From NCBI GenBank assembly GCA_031366885.1, contig JANLPB010000335.1, positions 1 through 7,096 on the forward strand: a stretch of DNA of 7,096 bases. Direction: 5' to 3'. The DNA comes from UBA668 sp031366885. GTDB lineage: Bacteria; Actinomycetota; Acidimicrobiia; Acidimicrobiales; Ilumatobacteraceae. The position numbers and the translations under genes are program-made. The notes beneath the pieces were generated by a model. It was given only the letters and a program-made list of their open reading frames with translations. It was not told the origin of the DNA and searched no databases. Positions 1 to 6,554 of this stretch are shown here, piece after piece. Within the stretch, counting starts at the first letter, position 1. The number at the start of each line of letters is the position of its first letter.

Positions 1-1761
1 TCCGTCGAACACCAATACATGATTACCGAGAAAATTCCGGGTGTTACCCCGGGTCTGCCCACCCTGCGCGACCCCGACCGTCTGACCTATTGGAAGGAAG
101 ACGTCGGCGGCCTCGTCTGGGGTGGCTATGAACCCAACCCCAAGCCCTGGGCCTTGAATGGCATCCCCGAAAGCTTCCATTTCGACCTGCTGACCTCGGA
201 TTACGACCACTATTCGCAGTTCATGGACAACGCGATTGCAAGGGTTCCCGCCCTCGAAACCGCTGGCGTCAAGCAACTGTTAAACGGCCCCGAATCCTTC
301 ACCCCTGACGGCAATTTCATCCTCGGCGAAGCCCCCGAACTGAAGAATTTCTATGTGGGCGCTGGCTTTAACGCCTTCGGCATCGCCTCCGCTGGCGGTG
401 CTGGCATGGCCCTCGCCGACTGGGCCGCCAAGGGTGAAGCCCCCTACGACCTATGGCCGGTCGACATCCGCCGCTTCGGTCAGGTCCACCGTTCCACAGA
501 CTGGGTCCGCGCCCGCACTTTGGAGGCTTACGGCAAGCACTACACCATCGCCTTCCCGTCCGAAGAGATGCACTCCGCCCGCCCCACCCGCCGTTCCCCG
601 CTTTACGCCCATCTCAAGGCCGCCCGCGCAGTTTTCGGCGAGAAACTCGGCTGGGAGCGCCCCAACTGGTTTGCGACGCAAGAGGAACCCGTGGACCGCT
701 ACACTTATCTTCGCCCGAACTGGTTTACGGCGGTCAAACGCGAACATCAGGCCGCGCGGGAGGCGGCGGTGCTGATCGACCAGAGTTCCTTCGCCAAATT
801 CACCCTCAAAGGCCCCGATGCCGCCAAATCCCTGTCGTGGATCGCCGCTGGCCACATCGACCGCGCTGTCGGAACCCTCACCTACACCCAGTTGCTGAAC
901 GCTCGGGGCGGGATTGAGGCGGATGTGACCGTTGCCCGCGTCGCGGAGGATGAGTTTTACATCACCACCGGGACCGGTTTTGCCACGCACGATTTCCACT
1001 GGATTTCGCGCAACCTCTGCGGTGATTGCCAGTTGGTCGATGTGACATCCGGCTTTGCCGTCCTGTCCTTGATGGGGCCACAGGCGCGCAACATCCTGTC
1101 CCGCATTTGCCCGGGCGACCTTTCGAACCCGGGCTTCCCCTTTGCCCGGGCCCATCGGATTTCTGTCGCGCGCTGCCCGGTGCTGGCGCTGCGGGTGACG
1201 TATGTCGGCGAACTCGGCTGGGAGTTGCACATGCCGACCGAAGTCGCCGTGACGGTCTACGAGGCGTTGATCGAGGCGGGCCGTGATCTGGGGCTGGTCA
1301 ATGCGGGCTACCGCGCCATCGAAACCCTGCGGCTGGAAAAAGGCTACCGGGCCTGGGGCAGCGACATCGGTCCCGACCACACACCCATCGAGGCTGGCCT
1401 CGGGTGGGCCGTGAAAATAAAGAGCGACATCCCGTTCCGCGGTCGCGAAGCCATCGTGGAGCAACGGTCGAACGGCGTCGGCAAGATGCTCGCCGCCTTC
1501 ACCGTCGACCCGGCGACGATTCTGCTCGGCCGTGAAACCATCTACCGCGACGGAGAGCGCGTCGGCTGGCTCACCAGCGGCGGCTACGGCTACACGATCG
1601 GTCGCTCGATCGGTTACGGGTATGTCCGACGCGCCGCGGGCGTGACTGCCGAGTGGGTGTTGGCCGGCTCCTACGAACTGGAAGTGGCGGGCGAACGCGT
1701 GCCCGCGCAGGTGGCCCTGCAACCCCTCTACGACCCGACCAACTCACGAGTGAAGGCCTGA
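1..1761 (+). CDS. Sarcosine/dimethylglycine dehydrogenase-like FAD oxidoreductase with C-terminal GcvT domain (5'-partial)
   Basis: This frame is open from the first base, so the gene starts upstream; the ATG at 19 is an internal methionine. The visible 586 residues align with the downstream paralogue from its residue 227 onward, so about 226 N-terminal residues, including the Rossmann FAD motif, are missing. The window shows the end of the DAO domain (GFNAFGIASAGGAG, about 122-135), the middle domain with DIRRF and RRSPL motifs, the junction GWERPNWF, and the GcvT-like folate domain. In that domain NARGGIEAD carries the Asp (visible residue 308) matching the catalytic Asp of GcvT, and YVGELGWE follows at about 401-408. 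Family members oxidise N-methyl amino acids such as sarcosine or dimethylglycine and transfer the carbon to tetrahydrofolate in the cytoplasm. The loop GFN-x-x-G and the middle domain recall sarcosine dehydrogenase; this is from memory and the substrate is inferred. Glu codons are about 21 GAA to 17 GAG, unlike the next gene. Confidence 0.9.
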   Translation, partial: SVEHQYMITEKIPGVTPGLPTLRDPDRLTYWKEDVGGLVWGGYEPNPKPWALNGIPESFHFDLLTSDYDHYSQFMDNAIARVPALETAGVKQLLNGPESFTPDGNFILGEAPELKNFYVGAGFNAFGIASAGGAGMALADWAAKGEAPYDLWPVDIRRFGQVHRSTDWVRARTLEAYGKHYTIAFPSEEMHSARPTRRSPLYAHLKAARAVFGEKLGWERPNWFATQEEPVDRYTYLRPNWFTAVKREHQAAREAAVLIDQSSFAKFTLKGPDAAKSLSWIAAGHIDRAVGTLTYTQLLNARGGIEADVTVARVAEDEFYITTGTGFATHDFHWISRNLCGDCQLVDVTSGFAVLSLMGPQARNILSRICPGDLSNPGFPFARAHRISVARCPVLALRVTYVGELGWELHMPTEVAVTVYEALIEAGRDLGLVNAGYRAIETLRLEKGYRAWGSDIGPDHTPIEAGLGWAVKIKSDIPFRGREAIVEQRSNGVGKMLAAFTVDPATILLGRETIYRDGERVGWLTSGGYGYTIGRSIGYGYVRRAAGVTAEWVLAGSYELEVAGERVPAQVALQPLYDPTNSRVKA

Positions 1762-1764
1762 AAC

Positions 1765-4224
1765 GTGACAGAGACGACCCTCCCCCAACGCGCCCGCATC
1801 GTCATCATCGGTGGTGGAATTCTCGGCTGCAGCATCGCCTACTGGCTCACGAAGAACGGCGAGCAAGACGTCGTTCTTCTGGAGCAGCACCAACTGACCG
1901 ACGGCGCTACGTGGCACGCCGCGGGCCTTGTCGGCCAGCTGCGTTCGTCGCGCAACACCACGCGGATGCTCGAGCAGTCGGTCGAGATGTACCGCGGCTT
2001 GGAGGCCGAGACCGGGCAGGCCGTCGACTGGCACGAGACCGGCAGTCTGCGCCTGGCGTGCTCGCCCGAGCGCGTGCTGGAGCTGAAGCGATTGACGACG
2101 ATGGCGAAGAGCTTCGGCCTGCCGATGGAGATCGTGTCGCCCGACCGGGCGCATGAACTTTTCCCGCTGATGAGCACCCAGGACGTGTTGGCTGCTGCAT
2201 TCCTGCCGACCGACGGCTACATCGACCCCGCGTCCGTCACGCAGGCAATCGCTCGCGGCGCTCGCATGCGCGGCGCCCAGATCAAGGAGCAGACGAAGGT
2301 CACGTCGGTCACCGTCGACGGCCGCCGGTGCACCACGGTCCACACAGATCGTGGCGACATCGAATGCGAGATGGTGGTCAACGCCGCGGGCATGTGGGGC
2401 ATGGAAGTTGGCCGGATGGCAGGCGTGCGAATCCCCGCCACCGCTGTCGAGCACCAGTACCTCATCAGCGGCCCGATCGAGGGCTACACACCCGTCGAGC
2501 TCGGCAAAATGCCGACCATGCGCGACCCCGACCACCTCGTCTATTACAAGCCCGACGGCCCTGGTCTACTCATCGGCGGTTACGAGCCAGACACCATCGC
2601 GTTCGGAACCGGCCACGGCGACGACGGCGGCATCCCCTCTCCGTTCCAGCGCCAACTGTTCGAGCCCAACTACGACCGGTTCGCGCAGCTCGCCGAGCTG
2701 GGCACCAAGCGGACACCATGCCTAGAGACAGCCGGCATCCGGACGCTTCTGAACGGCCCAATCCCCTACTCATCCGACGCCGACTTCGTGATGGGCCGCG
2801 TGCCAGAACTGGACAACTACTTCGTCGCCACCGGCTTCCTCTACGGCATCGCGGCCGGTGGGGGCGCCGGCAAGATGATGGCCGAGTGGATGCTGGAGGG
2901 CCGACCGAGCCTGGACCTATGGCCTCTGGACGTGCGCCGCTTTTCGTTCCACCACACGACGCGCCACTTCATGGACACGCGCATGGTCGAGCTGTATGCG
3001 CACCACTACAAGCTGGCGGCGCCCGGCAGCGAGAAGGTCACCGCCCGCGGCATCCGCCGCAGCCCGCTGCAGCAGACCCTCACTGCGCATGGTGCGGTGT
3101 TCGGGTCTCGTGGCGGATGGGAACGGCCCAACTGGTTCGCTCCAGAGGGTGTGGAGCCGGTCGACAAGCCGTCGTTCACCGAGCCCAACTGGTGGCCGCA
3201 CGTCCGTGCCGCTCACCTGGCAGTGCGGGAAGGCGTTGGTCTCATCGACCAGACCAGCTTCGCCAAGTTCGAGATCACCGGGCTCGGGGCGCTCGAAGCG
3301 GTGCAATGGCTCAGCGTTGCGGACATGGACAAGCCGGTCGGCACTGTGATCTACACGCAGCTGTGCAACGACCGCGGTGGTATCGAGTGCGATCTCACGA
3401 TGACCCGAACAGCGGCCGACAGCTTCTACGTGGTCACCGGTTCTGCGTTCGGTGCGCACGACATGGGCTGGATCCGAAGCAACTCCCCGGACGACGGGTC
3501 GGTGATCATCCGCGACCTCACGTCAGCGAGAGCAGTCGTCAACATCGTCGGGCCGAAGAGCCGCGAGGTCCTCCAATCCGTATGCGAGGACGACGTCAGT
3601 AACGCCGCCTTCCGTTACGGCAAGGCCCGCGAGATCACCATCGGCTCGGCACCGGTGCTGGCCATTCGCATCGGCTACGTCGGCGAGTTGGGCTGGGAGC
3701 TGCACATCCCCACTGAGTACGCCGCCCATGTGTACGAGCTGCTCCGCGACGCCGGCCAGCCCCACGGCATTGTCGATGTCGGCTACCGCACGATCGACAC
3801 GATGCGCATGGAGAAGGGCTACGTCTACTGGAGCACCGATGTCACGCCCGACACCACACCGTGGGAGGCGGGCCTGGCATGGAGGGTGAACCTGAACAAG
3901 GGCGAGTTCCTCGGCCGCGATGCGTTGGTCGCGCAGAAGGACGCTGGCGTCACCCGTCAGCTGTGCACGTTTACGCTGGAAGCGATGGCGTACCCGGTCA
4001 GTGGCGAGGCGATCATGCTGCCCGACGGTGACGGCAGCGTTGTCGGTTTCACCACCAGCGCCAACTTCGGCCACACCGTCGGCAAAGCGATCGTCTACGG
4101 CTACCTGCCGATCGAGCTCTCCGACCGCGAGGACTTCATCATCGAGGTCTACGGCGAGCCCATCCTCGCAAAACGCCACAACCGCCCCCTGTACGACCCC
4201 GACAACCTCCGCCTCAAGTCATAA
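1765..4224 (+). CDS. Dimethylglycine/sarcosine dehydrogenase-like FAD oxidoreductase with GcvT domain, complete
   Basis: An 819-residue protein, the usual length for this family. The N-terminal Rossmann motif GGGILG (residues 16-21) ends in the acidic residue E40 that binds the FAD ribose. GATWHAAG follows (47-54); its histidine H51 matches the residue covalently attached to FAD in Arthrobacter dimethylglycine oxidase and mammalian dimethylglycine dehydrogenase. The DAO domain closes near GFLYGIAAGGGAG (357-369). A middle domain follows, then GGWERPNWFAPEG, then the GcvT-like folate domain with NDRGGIECD (D543 matching GcvT's catalytic Asp) and YVGELGWELH (638-647). The expected reaction is oxidative N-demethylation of an N-methyl amino acid with the carbon captured on tetrahydrofolate; the exact substrate is inferred. 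The start is a GTG 3 bases after the upstream stop, behind a weak GAAGG (1752-1756), consistent with translational coupling in one operon. Glu codons are about 44 GAG to 8 GAA. Sarcosine, dimethylglycine or another N-methyl amine are all possible substrates. Confidence 0.93.
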   Translation: MTETTLPQRARIVIIGGGILGCSIAYWLTKNGEQDVVLLEQHQLTDGATWHAAGLVGQLRSSRNTTRMLEQSVEMYRGLEAETGQAVDWHETGSLRLACSPERVLELKRLTTMAKSFGLPMEIVSPDRAHELFPLMSTQDVLAAAFLPTDGYIDPASVTQAIARGARMRGAQIKEQTKVTSVTVDGRRCTTVHTDRGDIECEMVVNAAGMWGMEVGRMAGVRIPATAVEHQYLISGPIEGYTPVELGKMPTMRDPDHLVYYKPDGPGLLIGGYEPDTIAFGTGHGDDGGIPSPFQRQLFEPNYDRFAQLAELGTKRTPCLETAGIRTLLNGPIPYSSDADFVMGRVPELDNYFVATGFLYGIAAGGGAGKMMAEWMLEGRPSLDLWPLDVRRFSFHHTTRHFMDTRMVELYAHHYKLAAPGSEKVTARGIRRSPLQQTLTAHGAVFGSRGGWERPNWFAPEGVEPVDKPSFTEPNWWPHVRAAHLAVREGVGLIDQTSFAKFEITGLGALEAVQWLSVADMDKPVGTVIYTQLCNDRGGIECDLTMTRTAADSFYVVTGSAFGAHDMGWIRSNSPDDGSVIIRDLTSARAVVNIVGPKSREVLQSVCEDDVSNAAFRYGKAREITIGSAPVLAIRIGYVGELGWELHIPTEYAAHVYELLRDAGQPHGIVDVGYRTIDTMRMEKGYVYWSTDVTPDTTPWEAGLAWRVNLNKGEFLGRDALVAQKDAGVTRQLCTFTLEAMAYPVSGEAIMLPDGDGSVVGFTTSANFGHTVGKAIVYGYLPIELSDREDFIIEVYGEPILAKRHNRPLYDPDNLRLKS

Positions 4225-4260
4225 CCGACTGGCGGTATTACTCGCGATATGATCTCCTCA
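4225..4260 (+). promoter_or_regulatory. Probable promoter of the toxin-antitoxin operon, giving a leaderless transcript
   Basis: A very good -10 hexamer, TATGAT, lies at 4248-4253. Exactly 17 bases upstream is CCGACT (4225-4230), a partial match to TTGACA that keeps the GAC core. A start point 7-8 bases after the -10 would fall at 4260-4261, on the GTG that opens the antitoxin frame, so the mRNA would have no leader. This is common in actinobacteria. No clear palindromic operator for autoregulation is visible. The assignment is from sequence alone. Confidence 0.5.
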
Positions 4261-4512
4261 GTGACCATGACTCGCATCACCGTAACCGTCGACGAGGAGA
4301 CGCTCTCAGAGCTCAAGGAACGCGTCGGTCCGGGCGAGGTCTCTGCGTTCGTGGTCGAGGCACTGCGCCAGAAACTACGCGCCGATCCAATCGTTGAGCT
4401 TCTTGCGCAACTCGACGTCATGTACGGGCCTCTCACCGACGAGGAACTGAGGGATGGTGAGGAGTGGTACGACCAGATGATGCAACGATTGTCCTCGACT
4501 CTGGAGCCGTAA
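4261..4512 (+). CDS. vapB: VapB-like ribbon-helix-helix antitoxin
   Basis: A small acidic protein of about 83 residues. It begins with a beta-strand pattern, RITVTVDEETL, followed by an amphipathic helix, the short turn VGPGEVSAFV, and a second helix EALRQKL. This is the classic N-terminal ribbon-helix-helix DNA-binding fold of VapB-type antitoxins. The charged C-terminal tail, about 45 residues with many Glu/Asp, would wrap the toxin. Such antitoxins neutralise the paired ribonuclease and repress their own operon. Three starts are possible: ATG 4249, GTG 4261 and ATG 4267. I chose 4261 because ATG 4249 sits within the -10 hexamer, which would place the transcript start at the GTG; 4267 (protein starting MTRITVTV) is also plausible. 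The partner toxin overlaps the 3' end. The family call is firm from fold pattern and pairing; the exact antitoxin class is inferred. Confidence 0.8.
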   Translation: MTMTRITVTVDEETLSELKERVGPGEVSAFVVEALRQKLRADPIVELLAQLDVMYGPLTDEELRDGEEWYDQMMQRLSSTLEP

Positions 4513-4868
4513 TCGGATTGGCTCGCGGCCATGCCCGACTGCGTGCCGCCCTCGGCAAGGCGCATCTACTCGGCACCGAGGTTGCGGTCCCGATGATCGT
4601 CATCAGCGAGACAGTTCGAGGCAACGGTCCCCGTGACGCTGCCGTGAACCTTGTGCTCGCCAGGTTCGGCCCACAGCGCCCGCTAGATGAGAACACCGCT
4701 CGCCTCGCTGGAGCGTTGCTCGGAGCAGCAAAGAGCAACCACACCCTAGATGCTCTCGTCGCTGCCGAGGCGTTGCGAGTCTCGCCTTCCACGTTGATCA
4801 CGAGCGACCCTGATGACATGCGGGTGCTGCTCGCGGGCCACCCAGGCGTCAACATCGAAGCAATCTGA
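4464..4868 (+). CDS. vapC: VapC-like PIN-domain ribonuclease toxin
   Basis: A 134-residue protein with the full PIN-domain acidic set: D12 in IVLDSGAVIGLARG, E49 in VISETVRG, D96 in HTLDALVAAEA and D115 in ITSDPDDM. These residues bind Mg/Mn in VapC toxins, which cut RNA (often tRNA or rRNA) to halt growth unless bound by the antitoxin. Length is normal for the family, and all four acidic positions are intact, so it is probably active. The start is GTG 4464. An in-frame stop lies just upstream at 4458, so this is the earliest canonical start; a GAGGG at 4449-4453 could serve as ribosome binding site. The gene overlaps the antitoxin by 49 bases, longer than the usual few bases, which suggests tight co-expression. 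The stop is 10 bases before the kinase gene. The target RNA cannot be read from the sequence. Confidence 0.85.
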   Translation: MVRPDDATIVLDSGAVIGLARGHARLRAALGKAHLLGTEVAVPMIVISETVRGNGPRDAAVNLVLARFGPQRPLDENTARLAGALLGAAKSNHTLDALVAAEALRVSPSTLITSDPDDMRVLLAGHPGVNIEAI

Positions 4869-4878
4869 ACTGCTTTCG

Positions 4879-5799
4879 ATGACCGACCTCGCTGAAGCAC
4901 TCTCCCGGATCCCGCTACTAGCTAGCATCGACGCAACGACAGCGGTGCGCCTCGGCGGACTGACCAATCTCAACTACTTGGTCGACACGGGTTTGGAACG
5001 ATTGGTTGTGCGCGTGCCGGGCGCAGGTACCGGTGAATACATCGACCGCAGTGCGGAGGAGGTGGCGGCCCGTTCCGCTGCCGCCGTCGGGGTGAACGCG
5101 CAGGTCGTTTTCTTCGATGCGGCCGATGGGTTGATGGTCACTCGGTTTGTCGCCGGTGCGGTCACGATGAACCCGGAGCGGTTCCGCGACCTAGGCTCGG
5201 TTGCTCGTGCGGGCAAAGCGCTGCGCCAACTCCATACCGCAGCCGAGCCGTTCAGCACCGACTTTTTGCTGTTCTCGATGATCGATGACTACAAACGTCT
5301 GCTCGCCGAGAAGGGCGCCAGTCTGCCCGCCGGTTACCACGAGGCAGAGGCCAGCGCCGACGCCACTCGCCGCGCTCTCGAAGCTGCTCCCCGTCCGTTG
5401 GTGCCCAGCCACTGCGATCCTCTCTGCGAGAACTTCCTCGACACCGGCGAGCGCATGGTGGTCATCGATTACGAGTACGGCGGCAACAACGACCCGATGT
5501 GGGACCTCGGTGACCTGTCAGTGGAAGGTCTGTTCACGCCCGAGCAAGACGCCACGCTTCTGTGCGCGTACTTCGGCGGCGAACCGCCGGCGAGCGATGT
5601 CGGCCGCATGGTCGCGTACAAGGCAATGTGCGATCTGTTGTGGACCCTGTGGGGCGTCTTGCAACACGCAAACGGAAACCCCGCCGACGACTTCTGGGCA
5701 TACGCCGTCGGCCGCTTCGAGCGCTGCCAAGCCCTGATGGCTTCCCCGAACTACGCGACCCACCTCGCCAACATCCCCGGCTCCTCACACCACGGCTGA
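4879..5799 (+). CDS. Choline/ethanolamine kinase-like phosphotransferase (LicA/APH superfamily)
   Basis: A 306-residue cytoplasmic kinase-fold protein. RLGGLTN (24-30) matches the nucleotide-binding start of LicA-like choline kinases, and VVRVPGAGTGEYIDR follows, as is typical of that subfamily. The catalytic loop is SHCDPLCEN with H178, D180 and N185. The metal-binding segment is VIDYEYGG with D197, followed by the subfamily signature DPMWDLGDL. Members phosphorylate choline, ethanolamine or related small alcohols with ATP; the actual substrate here is inferred. The two upstream dehydrogenases act on amines that can derive from choline, so a shared choline/one-carbon role is plausible. The ATG at 4879 was chosen because the homologous protein begins just after it; an extension to 4813 would lie inside the toxin gene. 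There is no clear Shine-Dalgarno, and the toxin stop is only 10 bases upstream, so translation may be coupled to it. Thiamine-kinase-like or aminoglycoside-kinase-like activity is the main alternative. Confidence 0.85.
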   Translation: MTDLAEALSRIPLLASIDATTAVRLGGLTNLNYLVDTGLERLVVRVPGAGTGEYIDRSAEEVAARSAAAVGVNAQVVFFDAADGLMVTRFVAGAVTMNPERFRDLGSVARAGKALRQLHTAAEPFSTDFLLFSMIDDYKRLLAEKGASLPAGYHEAEASADATRRALEAAPRPLVPSHCDPLCENFLDTGERMVVIDYEYGGNNDPMWDLGDLSVEGLFTPEQDATLLCAYFGGEPPASDVGRMVAYKAMCDLLWTLWGVLQHANGNPADDFWAYAVGRFERCQALMASPNYATHLANIPGSSHHG

Positions 5800-5838
5800 C
5801 TGGGCCTCCAACTCGTCGATTCCCTCACAACCAACCCC

Positions 5839-5867
5839 TTGCGAACGAACTCTCATTCGGGCAGTCT
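5839..5867 (+). promoter_or_regulatory. Possible promoter for the GNAT gene
   Basis: TTGCGA (5839-5844) resembles a -35 box. After a 17-base spacer, CAGTCT (5862-5867) keeps the most conserved A and final T of an actinobacterial -10. The GTG start follows 6 bases later, which would again give a leaderless mRNA. The -10 is weak, so this rests mainly on spacing and on the lack of a Shine-Dalgarno before the GTG. Confidence 0.25.
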
Positions 5868-5873
5868 TGGCGC

Positions 5874-6506
5874 GTGTCACCGACGACCTCGCTCGCGATT
5901 CGACCTGCGACCGTCGACGAGTATCCGGCGGCGAGACGTCTCGTTTCAACGGCGTTTGCAGGAGAGCCATTTGCCCGCGGAATGTTTGGTGAGTCAGCGC
6001 TCGCCCGCTTCGCAGGTCTTGCTGCCGACTATGCCAGCTGGCCGACCTCACCCAATCCCATCGTGCTTGGAGCAGAAGTAGCGGGGCACCTGGTGGGCGT
6101 TGCCATGGCCACGCTCCCGGGGCAATGCGGATTGTGCGATGCGTTCGACCAGCCGACACAAACCGGCGTTACCGAGGCCGAACGTATCGAGCGAGCATTC
6201 CAGCTGGCCTGCCGTCACTCGCATCTGACGCATGACCTCCCGCCACATGCGCACATCACGACCGTGGCAACTGAGCCGATGCTGCAGGGCAGTGGCATCG
6301 GACGCTCGCTGATGACGGCACTCGTAGAGCATCTCCTCGCGCGAGAAGTTGAATGCGTCGTACTCGAATGCGTGACCAGTCGCGCAGCCTTCTATCAACG
6401 GTGTGGATTCGAATGTGTGGACGAGTTCGACGATCCTGGTGGGCCCGAACTGCGTGCCGTACTCATGCGCGCCGATCCACGAAAGCATGCGTCGCTGCCG
6501 AGCTGA
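5874..6506 (+). CDS. GNAT-family N-acetyltransferase
   Basis: A 210-residue protein with the GNAT fold. An N-terminal strand, LAIRPATVDEYPAARRL, is typical of GNAT beginnings. Motif A is TTVATEPMLQGSGIGRSLM, with the acetyl-CoA pyrophosphate-binding Q-x-x-G-x-G at Q138 to G143. The motif-B-like element FYQRCGF and a final strand RAVLMRADP follow. Family members transfer an acetyl group from acetyl-CoA to an amine on a small molecule or protein; nothing here identifies the substrate. The region between strands, about residues 50-125, holds an extended segment with CGLCDAF that is poorly conserved in the family. GTG 5874 is the first canonical start after the kinase stop; the frame is open further upstream only as a shadow of the kinase. 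The 74-base gap from the kinase and the possible promoter suggest a separate transcript. Confidence 0.82.
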   Translation: MSPTTSLAIRPATVDEYPAARRLVSTAFAGEPFARGMFGESALARFAGLAADYASWPTSPNPIVLGAEVAGHLVGVAMATLPGQCGLCDAFDQPTQTGVTEAERIERAFQLACRHSHLTHDLPPHAHITTVATEPMLQGSGIGRSLMTALVEHLLAREVECVVLECVTSRAAFYQRCGFECVDEFDDPGGPELRAVLMRADPRKHASLPS

Positions 6507-6516
6507 AGTAGGAACC

Positions 6517-6538
6517 CACAACCTTGCGTTGTGCGCAC
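6517..6538. repeat. Overlapping inverted repeats in the intergenic gap
   Basis: CACAAC (6517-6522) and GTTGTG (6528-6533) form a perfect 6-bp stem with a 5-base loop. GTGCGCAC (6531-6538) is a perfect 8-base palindrome sharing its first bases with that stem. The stem is short and there is no T-run, so it is a poor intrinsic terminator. It may be an operator for the following gene or chance. Confidence 0.3.
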
Positions 6539-6543
6539 GACCT

Positions 6544-6550
6544 GAGGAGG
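6544..6550 (+). promoter_or_regulatory. Strong Shine-Dalgarno that fixes a TTG start
   Basis: GAGGAGG, continuing into GG, sits 4 bases before the TTG at 6555. It is the best ribosome binding site in the window. It supports that rare start codon for the maleylpyruvate-isomerase-family gene, since no ATG or GTG lies nearby in that frame. Confidence 0.7.
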
Positions 6551-6554
6551 GGAC

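Noticed and set aside
19..21. ATG as the start of the first gene
   Set aside because: The frame is open to the window edge, and the paralogue aligns before and after it without a break, so this Met is internal.
451..1722. Long open frame of about 423 codons on the minus strand
   Set aside because: It is antisense to the GcvT-containing gene, has no recognisable domain, and is explained by high-GC third-position bias of the true frame.
2328..3602. Open frame of about 424 codons on the plus strand
   Set aside because: Arg/Pro/His-rich shadow of the second dehydrogenase, with no family motif; the true frame covers it fully.
4813..4878. N-terminal extension of the kinase to an ATG inside the toxin gene
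   Set aside because: The extra 22 residues are Cys/Ser-rich, overlap the toxin frame and resemble no kinase N-terminus; ATG 4879 fits the family.
5562..5873. Upstream extension of the GNAT frame
   Set aside because: The segment lies mostly in the kinase gene, is Arg/Pro-rich and has no GNAT likeness; the fold begins right after GTG 5874.
6517..6533. Stem-loop as an intrinsic terminator for the GNAT gene
   Set aside because: Only 6 bp with half A-T pairs and no T-run afterwards, so termination there is unlikely.
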